From Apis mellifera (taxonomy: Eukaryota > Arthropoda > Insecta > Hymenoptera > Apidae), in NCBI RefSeq assembly GCF_003254395.2, contig NC_037644.1, forward strand, positions 5,363,001-5,427,000: DNA of 64,000 nt. Reading direction: 5' to 3'. The position numbers and the translations under genes are program-made. Positions 23,270 through 36,140 of the stretch are shown here, in pieces. The notes beneath the pieces are model-generated. The model saw only the letters and a list, made by a program, of their open reading frames with translations, did not search any database and was not told the origin of the DNA. The number at the start of each line of letters is the position of its first letter. Within the stretch, counting starts at the first letter, position 1.

Positions 23270-23470
23270 CTTTATTTTTTAAAAACAAAAAATTTAAACG
23301 ATAAAATTTTATTCTACATTTTTATTATTTTTATATGTAAAATAATTTTCTACCAATAATTTAATCATCTAATCTAATTGGCAATTAGCCAATTTCATTT
23401 ATGTTTAAAAATTATTCAAATTTAATTTGCTTAAAAATAAAATCTTAAATCTAACAATTCTTTCTTTTTC
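23270..23470. repeat. Dispersed repeat family 2, copy A
   Basis: The stretch with TTCTACATTTTTATTATTT and CTACCAATAATTTAATC aligns with 52800-52900 (CCTACATTTTTCATTTATTT, then CTACCAATAATCCACTC) over about 100 bp with several substitutions. The two copies are 29 kb apart, so this is an old interspersed repeat. No coding capacity seen. Confidence 0.5.
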
Positions 23471-23479
23471 TTTTTTAAT

Positions 23480-23700
23480 ATATTTTTATATGAGTGAAAT
23501 GGTTCTATTTTTATCACATTTTATTTCCATTTTAATTCATCTGGTGTAAGTGTGTAAGTAGTAAAATTAAATTACTTATAATTTGAAAAATGAGTTTCAA
23601 TATATATTTTTGTATTGTATTAAGTTACTAGTTTGTTTTATATTTGTTTATTTCTATAATTACGTCTTAAATTTTCTACCTATTTCAAACAATCTATTCA
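23480..23700. mobile_element. Possible degenerate half of a palindromic MITE-like element
   Basis: AAATTACTTATAATTTGAAA, then TATATATTTTTGTATTG and a TTGTTTATTTCTATAATT phrase, resemble the right arm of the family. A left arm is not convincing. The resemblance could partly be compositional. Confidence 0.3.
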
Positions 23701-23991
23701 ACACGCAATAAAAACAACACAATAAAACTAACACTGAGTATGATACTTATATTGCATTTTAATATCTCACTAGACTTTTATCTTTTATGTCACAAATTGC
23801 AGGCTCTATAATACTTGTAAAATTTCATTTATTTTACTATAATAAAATTTTCGAGAAAGATTTCCATAATTCACTCTTAAATATTCGCACTTTAAGAATA
23901 GATATCTAACTTTGCAAAATTTTATTAATAATGTTAATTAACATTTTTATTACGCTTACATATATAATATATTTTATGAAATACTTATATT

Positions 23992-23994
<3 letters not shown>

Positions 23995-24046
<52 letters not shown>
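23995..24046. repeat. (AT)26 microsatellite
   Basis: Uninterrupted AT dinucleotides for 52 bp. Confidence 0.95.
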
Positions 24047-24049
<3 letters not shown>

Positions 24050-25310
24050 TAGTCATTCGTGATACTATCAATGTGATCTAAATAGATGATCAAAGTGCAG
24101 TTTTAATTACGTGAATTATAATTCCGTCAACATTGTATCATGCGCATTTACAACGACCGATATTATGCTGTCTATACGTGGAGTTTCATTCACTATCTAT
24201 CGTTTCTTCCGCTTATATTTTTCCTATTCTAATTGAAATAATAATTTTTTTCATATTCTTGCTCTTCTTACAAAAATTCGATATAATTCGATAAGTGCTA
24301 CAAAGAATGTTATTACATCTAATATTTTCAATCTGTGAGTCAAAAAAAATAAATTTCTATGATGAATATTCAATATATTATATATATAATATGAAAATTC
24401 GTCGAAAAATTGTTTAAAAAATCAATGTAAATATAAATATAATTTTATGAGAAACGAGTTAAAAATATGCGTCGTATCTGTTTTGAGGCTGAGAGATCTT
24501 CGGAAATGTTTCACACTTGAAGATGGTTCATTTTATTGCTTCCTTGTGATTGATATCGTTTTATTAGTTTTATCTCTGTTGTCGTCCACTTTTCGATAAG
24601 AGCGAAAGAGCATGACACAGATTGAAAAAGACAGAAATTCTTGTTTTTGTGTACAGAACATATATATCAAATTTCGGATGTCAGCGCTAATTTCCCTTGA
24701 GATCATGTAGCATAAAAGTCCATATAGAAGGATGCATATGATCTGTCTAAAAATTAGGATACTATGTCAATATTCGTTTCATCGAGTTTTCTTTTCCCTG
24801 TGGCCTTTATCAATCTGTTAATTAACAAACGTAATAATAATCTAAAAGCAATTTTGTCGACTCACTGATCAATGAGTTTGTTAAAATTTTCAATCGATTT
24901 AACAAGTTATACTCATTGTCTATTTATATTGTTAAATATTATTAAGTATAATTATAATTTATTTTTTAAATTTGATTAAAGCAGATAAATGAAAAAACTC
25001 TTATAAATTACATTAATTTAAAAAAATTAGCGATACTTTTTCATAAAATACAGAAATATGATATATGAATTATTTAATTAATTCTAAAATCATTTTTTAA
25101 AAAATTATCTAATATATCATTGAATAATTTAAGATGATATATAATAAATAATAATGTATATAAGATGATATAAATAAAATTATTAATGATTATTAATAAA
25201 TTAAATAATATTAATTATTAAATAATATATTAATTTTAGACACTTTTTCACGATAAACTTTTTTTTCGATAATCCAGAATATTTGAATAAAGTGAAAAGA
25301 ACAGTTTAAA
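24047..25310. other. Moderately rich stretch, then AT-rich spacer
   Basis: The parts at 24060-24240 and 24470-24870 have raised G+C without a recognisable frame. CACACTTGAAG near 24510 resembles an NK-2 class site. Beyond 24900 it is low-complexity A/T. No gene seen. Confidence 0.4.
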
Positions 25311-25555
25311 AAATAATACTAGAAATTAAAACATAAGTATTGCTGAAAATATTTAGTTAGTGTTTATTTTTCAAACTGTGAACAATTTAATTTTGCATTA
25401 GATAAAGTGAGATGAATCTATCTCTCTGATAGATTCTCTTTCTATTTCGTTTCATTTACTGCAAAATTAAATTGCTTATAACTTAAAAAATAATTTATAC
25501 ATTTATTTTTGTTTATTTCAATCTTTAGAATTAAATTTAAATTTTCAACTTATTT
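25311..25555. mobile_element. Palindromic MITE-like element, copy 7
   Basis: The left arm GAACAATTTAATTTTGCATT pairs with the right arm ACTGCAAAATTAAATTGCTT. The left GTGAGATGAATC mirrors the right TTCTATTTCGTTTCATTTAC. ACTAGAAATTAAAACATAAG at the left mirrors TTATTTCAATCTTTAGAATT at the right. About 245 bp, shorter than other copies because the outer ends are eroded. Confidence 0.7.
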
Positions 25556-25704
25556 CAGTCAAATTTACTTTACTAATTAATAATAAATTTTAAAAGATAG
25601 ATTGATATTTCAATATATTTTGTTGTATTAATTTATGAATTAAGAAAAATTATAATAATTATATGATTCTTGTGAAAATTATTGTACACGTTATATATAT
25701 ATAC

Positions 25705-26008
25705 ACGTTTAATATTTTCCCTGAACAATTTTAAAAAATTGATTTGAGAGATCGAAACAAATATAAAAATTACATAAAAATATAAAAATTATAGTACATA
25801 AAAATGTTGGTTAAGATTTATTTTTTAAGTTGATGAACGATTTAACTTCGTATTAGATGAAGCAATATAGAAACAGAATGAGACCTTCTTCTCTACAATC
25901 GCTGTTCTCTATTATTATCCCGCTTCATTAAATTATTGTGTTTGTTTTAACCTTTATAATTGATCCTTCAAAAGTTTCCATAATTCCATAAATATATTAA
26001 TATTTTAT
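25705..26008. mobile_element. Palindromic MITE-like element, copy 8
   Basis: The left arm has GATTTGAGAGATCGAAACAA, then GTTGGTTAAGATTTATTTTT and CGTATTAGATGAAGCAATA. The right arm has CCCGCTTCATTAAATTATTG, then TTTGTTTTAACCTTTATAAT and AAATATATTAATATTTTATT. It lies 150 bp from copy 7. The right arm lacks about 50 bp of its mirror partner, an internal deletion. Confidence 0.7.
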
Positions 26009-26169
26009 TTAAAATATTTAAAAAATAATATATTATTCTATTATATATCAAAAAAATTAAATAAAATTTTATTACAAATTTTATTAAAATAAGAAACATA
26101 GATATAAATTGAAGTAGATATAAATTGTATTTTCCTACATTCGATATAACATACATATTTTTTCATTTT
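26009..26169. other. AT-rich spacer
   Basis: Low-complexity A/T; nothing seen. Confidence 0.5.
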
Positions 26170-26990
26170 GTTTTAGCATTTTGTTGAGAAAAATTGTTCG
26201 CTGCGATATATACTATGCTTTAATTGATTGGAAAAAAACAATCTTTTAAAATCACAAAACACGACAAAATCCACTTTTCGCAAAATAGTTACACGATTAA
26301 TTAAACGCCAAAATTGATTTCGTTTGAGGAAAAAAGCCACATGTTGGCTCGTTTTTTAATCGTCACGATCGATTATTTCAACAACTAAAAAGATCTTATT
26401 ATGCGCGTCGACGTATATTACACTCGTGTATAGACACGTCGAACGGTCAGAATTAAATTCGAACGCAACCTACGCCAGCCTTCAAATTCGTGAAGGTGAC
26501 GCGGGACGAATGATGATCCGCGCCAGACATGTCTAGACGAAAAGAAAAGAGTAGAAAAAGAAAAAGCGAAATCTCAACGGTGAATTTTTGGATAGCTTTT
26601 GCGTAGTTGAGTGTCCAATTAAAATCGACTGGGTATGGAACCATTATTTTTATTGCGTCTGGTCCATCGAAAAGAATGTGATTACTATTTTATTTCATAC
26701 ATCATGCGGGCTGCGTGGTTCGTTGCTTAAAAGAACAGCGCTCGTGCTGTCGATTCCTCGTAAAAACTATTCTCCTAAATGTCGATACTGTGCCATGCAT
26801 ACAGAATCACGTTGAATCACATCCGATTGAATTGAATTTTCGACGACACTGAACGTAGAATGAATGGTGGTATTCGCGCTTCTTTTAATTTATATAGATA
26901 GATAATTTAAATAGAATCTCGATTTATCTTATCGCATTACACCCGCTTGATAAAACTCATTTGGACTAGCGATGGGATCAAGTATCTCGC
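26170..26990. promoter_or_regulatory. CpG-rich islet with Smad palindrome
   Basis: It contains GTCTAGAC (26531-26538), the palindromic Smad/Mad binding element. This overlaps AGACATGTCT (26525-26534), a p53-family half-site. It is followed by a GAAAAGAAAAG purine patch. Frames open on the plus strand (26588-26815) and minus strand (26453-26644) match nothing known. Candidate enhancer or promoter. Confidence 0.4.
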
Positions 26991-27620
26991 AAATAAATTT
27001 ACTGATTGGAATCGTACGAGTACTTAAAAAAATAAAAAAAATATAATGTATAGCACTTTCAAGTATATTTTATGCGATTCGAATTTTTTCTAAATTTTTT
27101 TCAACATACTTGAGAAAATGAAAACAATATTTTTAAATATATTCGAATCTCAATTCGAATTCGAAATTTTTAGAAATAAATTATTAGCAAAAATTCTCTG
27201 ATCTTTTTAATTATTCTTTCTAATACATTTCAATTATGTTATTTTTTATATATAATTCAATTTGTAAATATAAAAAAAAAAAGAAATAGAAAAATCATGC
27301 ATTTTAAATAAAATATTATTTTTAAATATTTATGAATTCAACAAATAAAATATAATTATAAACGTTAAATCAAATATATTACTTAAAATTTTGTTATATA
27401 ATTTCAAAATTTTAGTACTACTTATGCTAGAACTTTTCTAATAAGTAAATTATATATAAGTTATATATAAGTATTAAAATTTAGATATACTCATTTCAAA
27501 ACTCGATATTCACAATTTCTATATGAAAATGAATGAAAAAAATGAATATATTTCAAGTATCTATATTATATATAATCAATTGAATATTATTCGAAACTCA
27601 TGAACAAAACATGGATATTG
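26991..27620. other. AT-rich spacer
   Basis: Low-complexity A/T with degenerate ATTCGAATTCGAA words near 27140-27170. No gene. Confidence 0.5.
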
Positions 27621-28320
27621 AAATTGAGTTGGATTCGGAAATACACGAACTCAATCCCATCTCTAGTCTGGAGTATACCGAATCGACTAAAATAACGCTT
27701 TCGAAAATCCGCTCGAGGCTTTCGCGTTTTGCCATTGAACGGTGAGAAGTCAAATCCGACCAACGCGCAGTGCCATCCGATAATTAATTCGACGGACTCG
27801 AAATATCAATTAAACGCATCCTCGGACCGACTTGCGAACCATCGAGCCGTTTTAATTTACGACATTCATTCCCATGGCGCACGGATAACGTTCGGGCGAA
27901 TTTTCACGCGTTTTCCCCTGTTTCGCCTCTGACATCCCCTCGCCTGTCGCTGCGCACGCGAGAGCGCAAGCGCCTTTACAGTCGGCACACGGCCACGCAA
28001 ACAGAGACAAGCATCACTTGCATATAGATAAACCAGGCGTCTCGTTGTCCGAGGTCGGTGCTCAAGGTTGCGCGTGACGTCACTGGACCTCTTCCTCGGC
28101 CCCCACCTTCTGTCCTACTCCATCGTATACCAATACCTTCTAATATATATCGCGAGTTGCGTTTACATCCGTGACACGACATCAGACCAGACCTGATCTA
28201 CCTTGCCGGTATATTTCATTTTAAGCGGCCTACACACATATTGAAACGTGTTACGATACATGTATCAATTTCTAGATACATGTATCGATGCAAATTGTTC
28301 TGCGTACATTAATTGGTGTC
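27621..28320 (+). promoter_or_regulatory. Large CpG-rich islet, promoter-like, with perfect CRE
   Basis: About 700 bp of raised G+C with many CpGs. TGACGTCA (28075-28082) is an exact CRE. A TATATAT box at 28144-28150 lies 34-40 bp before TCAGAC (28182-28187), an initiator-like word on the plus strand. The sequence after it carries two identical 12-bp palindromes GATACATGTATC (28255-28266 and 28275-28286), then ATGCAAAT. Open frames of 67-68 codons on both strands look like by-products of composition. Best guess is a plus-strand promoter; no start codon or exon is assigned. Confidence 0.45.
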
Positions 28321-31030
28321 AAAGTATGGATTTTTAGAGACAACTTGAAATCAATACAGGAATAAGTGAAATAAGTATATATAGAAGAAAAGATGTTTAA
28401 ATTAACTTTATTTGAAATTTTGATTGAAGATAAAAAATGAGCGCTGATCTACGCTGTTATCTGTTTTCTTCGACTTGTCTTATTTCTAACTGCTTTCGCA
28501 TTCCCGTTAATTATACCAAATACGTTACTCAGTCATTATTGAGAACATCATGAAGGGAAGACGTTAAGATTCTTATTTTTATTTTTTATTTTTTTTCTTC
28601 GAGTGTTCACTTATTTTAAGAAATATAAATAAATTATGTTACATATATTTAATAGTATATAAATAATATATTTAATATTATTTAATAATAAATTATATTT
28701 AATAATAAATATATTTTTTCTTCCTATTATATTTTAAAGTATTTTAAAGTGCTTGATTGTTATCATTCCTATATCAATTCCTTGATTGTTAATATTTTTT
28801 ATTAAAAAAATTTTACTTAAAAAATTTATTTAAAAAATTCATAAACAATTAATTGTACAAAATATAATATATTGGTCTTAAGCAAGATTCAATATTGATT
28901 TCAACGGTATCGGTAATTAGTACACAATATTGAAAATTAAATTAATTAGCATTGTACAATATTTTTTTTTTGCAGTCTCGGTCGAAATATTATTTTTAAT
29001 TTTTATGAATATCGAAAAGTATTATATATATATATAATTTTTATAATTATTTTTTTCTTGCTTTATATATATAAAGTTATTTTTAAACGTAAAATTAAAA
29101 AATTTTAATTTATCTACTAATAGTTCTATCAACTAATTATTTTCTTTTTTCTATTTTCATTTTTTTGAATTTTAATCTTTTAAATTTTATTGAAATATTT
29201 GTTACCACTATTTGAATAGAAATATTTTGATTAATTTCACATATATAATATAAAAAAAATAAAAGTAATAGTAAATATAGTTAATCACTCTTTATAATTT
29301 ATGATCTTTATTGAATATGATAAAATTTCACGAAAATTAATAAGCAATATTCGTCATGAAGAGTTTAATATATGATCCCGTCATATGGAATAACGTTAAT
29401 TGATATATCCTATTATAATAAGATTGGCATTGAAAAATAGTTTTATATTTTTAAAAATATATTTTAACTTCAATATCAAATTACATGATTTCATGAATCT
29501 TAAGATATTCAATACATTTTATTATTATATAGCCGTTTTATAAATTTCAAATATCAGATAATTGTGTCAAAATACGTTCTTCTTTGGTCCTTTATAATCA
29601 TTTAACATTTCTTGTCTCTTTATTTTTCTTGAACATTTTACGTGAATATTTACGTGAATGAATTTTTTTATTCGGTTATGTGAATCTTGTGTAGATAATA
29701 TTTCATTTCTTTTTTGATATTATTAGTGGGTTTGTTAATATCATATAAAATAAGAATGATCGATAGTAGATAGAAATGATTCAATGTTCTGTATTCTGAA
29801 TTATTTTATTTTTTGGGCCAGAAAAATTTTTTCAAATTTTGAATCGAATTAACTCGGAAGAAAAATTAAATGTAGAAATCTTATTTTCTTTCAAAACCTT
29901 TCCTAGTTTATTTTAATTTCGTTTATAAAAATATCATGTTTTAATTAATCAATTGAAATCATATTATAATTGTTAATTATTTAAATCATATATATATATT
30001 ACATATATTATATATATTTATATATTATATGTATACACTATTTATATATATTTCTGCATTCATATTCTGCATTATTAATTTTAATGTATAATTATTAAAT
30101 ATTTAAATAATTAAAATATAAAATCAATCAATAATATCCATATATTATTTACAAGATATCTTCCTGTTGCATAAATTCTATTTAAAACAGTTTTTTTAAT
30201 TATAAGGAAAAAATTAGATTAATATTAGATTATGTTAATCAAAAAGTGAAAAATTTTTTATTATTTTATATTTTTTATTATTTTTTATTAATTGATCAAT
30301 GATTTATTCTTTGATTTTTAATTTGCTTATAATAAATATATCTTCCTAGTACATAAATTCTATTTAAAATAGTATTTGTAATGTAAGGAAGAAAGTCAGA
30401 TCAATAACAGATTATGTCAATCAAAAAAGGAAAAATTTTTTACTGATTGATGAATGATTCATTATTTATTTTTGATTTGCTTATTTATTATCTCTTCATG
30501 ACTCAAAAAAAGATTATTAATTTTTAACCTATATATATAAAAAAAATAAAAAATAAAAATTTTTGAAATGTTATGAATTATATGTCATGAATTATAAATA
30601 TTATTCTTTATATGGTCCTTTTTATTAAAACAATATTTCTTACAATTATTCAATATAACTCAACTTAGTTTAAATACAATGAAATAAAAAATTAAATAAT
30701 AATTTTTTTTTTCATTTTCCATTGAGATATGAATTTATTTATTTAACATATTATTATTTAACATTGCATTTATATATAATAAAATAAAAAATTACTAAAT
30801 AAATGTTAAAAATTTTTAAACTTTGAAAATTTTCAACATTTGAATATTTTATTAAAATATTGTTCACCAATCACAATATTATTTTTCTTTTCGTTATTAT
30901 AGAAATATGAATTTATTTGAAACAGCATCCAATCCAATATAAAATTATCAAAATTAATCAATTAATTCAAAATCTTAAGATCTTAAATTCTTCATAAATG
31001 ACGAAAATTGGATATTATTCTTTTCACATT
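28321..31030. other. AT-rich desert
   Basis: A slightly richer tail at 28430-28570 holds ACTCAGTCATT, an AP-1/MARE-like word. The remainder is low-complexity A/T, including TA-rich parts at 29985-30050 and a tandem duplication listed separately. No gene seen. Confidence 0.5.
30156..30492. repeat. Diverged tandem duplication, period 182 bp
   Basis: Unit 1 (30156-30337) and unit 2 (30338-30492) share ATATCTTCCT, CATAAATTCTATTTAAAA, AGATTATGT and AATCAAAAA at matching positions. Unit 2 is shorter because of a deletion in its A/T-rich middle. Confidence 0.75.
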
Positions 31031-31640
31031 ATTTTCCATCATAAATTTATGCGAATTTAGTCGATCTACTTTTACACGTGCTACGAACCACCTGTCGAAT
31101 CCTTTATCCTCGTGCACTATCTAATTCTCTTGAATACAACTCACGCGATCATTTTAACTATGTGTATGCCTCGTTCGTACTATATCGGCGCATGATCTAC
31201 ACCTCATGGGTGATAACGCGTACATTCTATACGCTATATTCTTTTGATTACTTCCGTTTCGGATATTCCTCGAATAATTAGTCCGTTTGCTCACGCGACG
31301 TTCATTATTTGCAGGCATAGTCATCCATTTCGTGGAAATCAGCTATACATAAATCAGAACCATATTATACGTATTTTAACTATTATTTTTCTTTTTAAAT
31401 GGCACGTATGACAATCCTGAGGGTCATGAAAATTTATAATACATTGAACGCAATTCGAAAATGTAATTCAAATCTGTGATTTGAAAAATTGTATTTAATA
31501 ATGCAAGTACCATTATTATCTAAGATATTATACATGGCGAGAACAGGCAATGTTTTGAAACGTTTGTTGCATCGTCAATCTGAATTCCGTCATGGTTCGA
31601 AAATCATGCATCAGGAAAAATTAACATGGAACTGAATGAT
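31031..31640. other. GC-raised islet with a small open frame
   Basis: The part at 31031-31420 is CpG containing, with CACGTG (31075-31080) and CACCTG nearby. It ends in an acceptor-like TTATTTGCAG (31304-31313, plus strand). Further right, a 33-codon basic frame (31534-31635, plus) starts in a TACATGG context. None of these is recognised. Confidence 0.3.
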
Positions 31641-34600
31641 ACGATTTTGAGAAAATTGCGTCAAATTGCATTTTGTTGTGGAACTTTAATGATTGTTTTT
31701 CTTTGGAAATTTGGAAATGGCAAGTATTTAACTATATGAGAATTTGAAATTAATTTTTTTGTTCGATTTTTAAAAATAATTGTCTCTTTTTAAATATTTC
31801 AGTTGTTATTGATATATAAAGGTATATGATATATTTTTGAAGAATATGTAATAATTTTTATAATTATAATATTTAAAAGTTCTACAATTATTTTTAATTG
31901 TGAAAGGCAAAAATAATGAAATATTTAGTTATTTATATTGTTTTTTTCATATCTTTTTAAGAACAAACAAATATTTCTCCACAGTATTGTGGAGAAAATT
32001 TTTTGAAAATATCTTCTTAATCATATTTATAATTTATAAAATAAAGAGATTTTTATGAAGCAATTCATTAATATAATTATAAAATTTAATATGTCAATTT
32101 CATTTTTTATAGTATATTGAAATCTTAAACATATTACAACTTACTGATAATCTTAAACATATCTTAGCTTACCGATAACCTACATAGTAGTCACTTACAC
32201 TACGTATGATAAAGTGCTTTGATAAACCATGCGTTCTCAATTATTTACTAAGAGATAAATTATTTCGTTATTTTTTAGAATTAGTTATGTTTTAATATAT
32301 ATATATAGTCGTTTTAATAAGTGAAAATAGTTAATAAATGAATAGTAAGTAATAAGTAAATAATATTTGTTATTACTTTTAGCAAGAATAATATCAAAAG
32401 TTTTTCGAAAAATGTTTTCTAAATTTTATTAATTTGGATTTATTTTTTACGTAAAAAACAGCTTATAATATTTAAAAATAATATTTTTTAAATATTTTTA
32501 TTATTTTAATAGAAATTTTATAAGTAATAAATAAAATAAGAAATTTTAGTTAGATCATAATCTTCTATGAAATGGAGAAATATAAAATATCGAAATATAA
32601 AATATTGTTCTATATTATTTTCTTAGTATTTAAATTATTTATTTAGTATTCTTATAATATTTTAAAAATTTTTAAAGAAATATATGATATTGAAAGTAAT
32701 ATAATCTTTGAAAAAAATAGACTATGTTTAGATTACTTTACATTTGATTTAGACACGATTTAAGTGATCAATATAGATTTAAAATTTTCCATAACTCTTA
32801 TAATTTAAGATAATATAAGAAAATAAAAGATAAGATAATAAAATAATATTAGTAGATATAAAAGAATATAAAAAGAACAGAAAATGCATTTATGCGTGAA
32901 TATCGATCATTACTATAGTTAATTAAAAGCTAAATTAATTGAAATCTATTGCATATTACTTAAAAATGAAAATTTAAAATTATATATAATATTATATTAA
33001 TTATAATTTAGCAATAGATATTAAAGAAAAATTTAAAAAATTATATTAATTATATTATAAATATTAATTCTAAAGTATTACAATTTTTAAAAATATATTT
33101 TTTATCAGCATTATATGATAATTATTTAAATAATTGATTTTCTAATTATCATTACAAATTTTTATAATTTATTTTTCATTCAATTGTAAATCATTTAATT
33201 ATTAAACAAAAGAAAAATATTATAAATATAATTTACATTTAATTTAAGAAAATATTAGTTATTAAGAATTATTAGATCAATATTAATTTGTAAAATTTTC
33301 CATGTTGATTTTAGATATAAATAAATACATGATAATTATATAAAAAATAAAAAATTAAAATCGTAATATTTCCGATAAATTTAATTATCGAATATTATTT
33401 TGAAATTTTTAGCATTAAAAATAATCCGCTTCGCTATAATATTTATATTCAAGTATAATAAAAACTGTATCGATGTAAGTTTACTTCATCAATTTGGTTT
33501 AGAGACAAGAACGTGAATTTTCATGTAATATCATTTTAATAATTTATTATTTGCATATATTATAAAATATATATAATATACATATATTACGAAATTTTCA
33601 TTCTATTTTTTACTTTCTATCGCAAACACTGCAATAATGTTGTAATAATCATATAAAATTAATTTTTTATAAATCACAATATTTCAAATTAACAATCATT
33701 TCGAGATGTTTAAGAAACATATATATATTTTATATATATAGAATTTTAACAGAAATATTTTTTATATATCGTTTTAATTTTTTAATTTTTTAATTTCAAT
33801 TTTTTTAATAATAAAACGAATTGTACGAAATACAGTGTACCAAATTTATTGATTTAAAGAAAATGATTTTCGTTGAAAAAATAAGAAACAAAGAAAGTTA
33901 ATTTTTAATTTTATTTGGATCTCTTATTCTTTGTCATTATCACGTTTAATAAGATTGATTCTTTTAAAATCAAACTTTATCCAGTTCTTATTAATTCGAT
34001 ATTTCATTGAATTTTTTGAATAAAATCGAAAATATTAAAAAATATCAGAATATATACATTAAATAAAGTAAATATTATTTTCGATAAAATTAGACAGATT
34101 TTTGAATGAAGAATAAGAAATAACTATTTATTTATCATAAATTAAATATTAATATAATAATAATATTTTCAATTTTATTTAAAAAATAGAGCGTAGAAAG
34201 AATAAAGAATTTTAATTTAAAATTAATTTATTTTGTATAATATCTGAAAATTTTGCAAAAGAAAATATTAAATGATAAATTTTTTATTGAATTTTATGCA
34301 TTTTTTTATTTTCTAAACTTAATGCTTATGACTACTTAAAATCAAAGATTATTAATTATATATTTAAAAAAAATAATATTTTTTAATAAACATTTTTTGT
34401 GTTTTTTTTCATAGATTTTTTTAAATTTTTTAATTGCGAAAATTTTTTAATTTTTGATATAATATTTAATCAATATTTCAATTTCAAGCAAAAAATGTAA
34501 TGGATTGTTGATACTTTTTAAAATTCTAAAAATTTTGTGAAAAATGTGGAATTCATCGTTTCATTTTCAAAAAGAATTACGAAACATTTATTTAATTAAT

Positions 34601-34689
34601 TCTATATTAATTTTATCCTATTAATCTGAATAAAATATTTGTTTAGAATTACTTAATTATTCGAATAATCATTTCGCAGTTATATATGT
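31641..34689. other. AT-rich desert
   Basis: About 3 kb of low-complexity A/T with one 28-bp tandem duplication listed separately. Nothing else seen. Confidence 0.55.
32122..32177. repeat. Two-copy 28-bp tandem duplication
   Basis: ATCTTAAACATAT begins both units (32122 and 32150), and both end in CTTAC(T/C)GATA. They are nearly full-length matches, so the event is recent. Confidence 0.85.
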
Positions 34690-35045
34690 ACATATCAAAG
34701 ATATTGGAGAATTTAGAAGTTTGGAAAATTTTAGGAGCCAAAACAAATATAAAAATTAATATGCAGAATTATCAGTTAAGATTTATTAACTTATAAGCAA
34801 TTTAAGTTTATATTAAATAAAATGAAATGAAAGTAGATTGTGCGCTCTGTATAGCTTCATCTAATATAAATTTAAATTATTTATAATTTAATAAATAATT
34901 TAATAAATTTAATAAATTGTTTATAATTTAATAAATAAGTACTCTTTAATGTGCATTTCTGCATATCAATTTTTATTTTTTCTTATAGAATCAATACAAT
35001 TATTAATTAATATTTTACAAATATATCAATATTCTATAAAATATT
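34690..35045. mobile_element. Palindromic MITE-like element, copy 9
   Basis: The left arm has GGAGCCAAAACAAATATAAA, TTAAGATTTATTAACTTATA and TTTATATTAAATAAAATGAA. The right arm has CTTCATCTAATATAAATTTA, TATAATTTAATAAATAAGTA and TTTTTCTTATAGAATCAATA. The right arm carries an internal duplication of the TTTATAATTTAATAAATAA phrase (near 34868 and 34920), which lengthens this copy to about 355 bp. Confidence 0.7.
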
Positions 35046-36140
35046 ATCATATCATTGATATATTAATTAATTAGAATAGATTGTGTATATTGTCATATCA
35101 TTTAATAATATTTTTATTATTATAAAAATTTGATATTATGAAAATAAAATGTAGAATATAAAATTAAAAAAAAATGATTCATTGAAAGATAAAAATTACA
35201 TTATGTTATAAAAAAAATATTTTATAGCATAGTCATTTTCAAATCGCTGAAAATCAGTTGAAAGATTTTTTGTTTTGAAAAATTGATTTTAGTTTTGACT
35301 GAAATTGAAATTTTTAGTAAAATTATTTTGAAGTATTTTTCCAAAAATATCTAGATGTTATAATTCAAAACAATTGAAAGATAAGGCATATAAATAATAA
35401 TTCTTATAAATTCGCTTATAATTTCATGATTTGATTAGATATAATTCTTTTTCACAATTATAGTTAATAGCTATGATATTTATATAATAATATATAATGA
35501 ATAATAAATTTATTGAAGAAGAATTAAAAATTTTTAAATATTTATTTTTCTGTTTTTCTGAAAAAAATAAAAAAGTCATTTTTTCATATTCTTATTGTAC
35601 TGATTTTTTTATTCTGTTCCAATCATTTTCATATAACTTGATTTTGATCGTATGCGAGTTGCCTTTTTTGATTTTAGATTTTTCAAAAATTATAATCTAT
35701 AATTATAAATATTCATAGTATTATATCTATTTCACAAGTTTCATTTCAAATAATTTCTCTGCATATAATCTCTATATATAATTTGAAAATTTTTATAAAA
35801 CTATAATTTTTATTTATTTAATTCTGATTTGCTATTAAATTCTTATATACATATATCGAAATATTATATAAACTTTCTTTAATTCAAATTGTTTTCCATA
35901 TGATTAAATGTATTATTTTACATCTATAATTTAAATTTTTAATTTTTTAGCTTATCTTTATAATTTTTAAAATATGAATACATACATCATAATCCGATTA
36001 TAAAACTATTTCTTTTTTTTTTAAATATTAAAATATATCTTCTATTTGTTGAAATTTTCTTATTCGAAAATACTACACTAAGACAAAATCTTCATAATTT
36101 GAAGATTTTTTTTCTTTTGAAATTCGAATTATGTGATTCT
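35046..36140. other. AT-rich spacer
   Basis: Low-complexity A/T. A 73-codon plus frame (35497-35718), rich in Phe, Ile and Lys, is compositional noise. No gene. Confidence 0.5.

Noticed and set aside
23995..24046. AT run as part of a palindromic element
   Set aside because: No arm words of the family flank it; it is a simple microsatellite.
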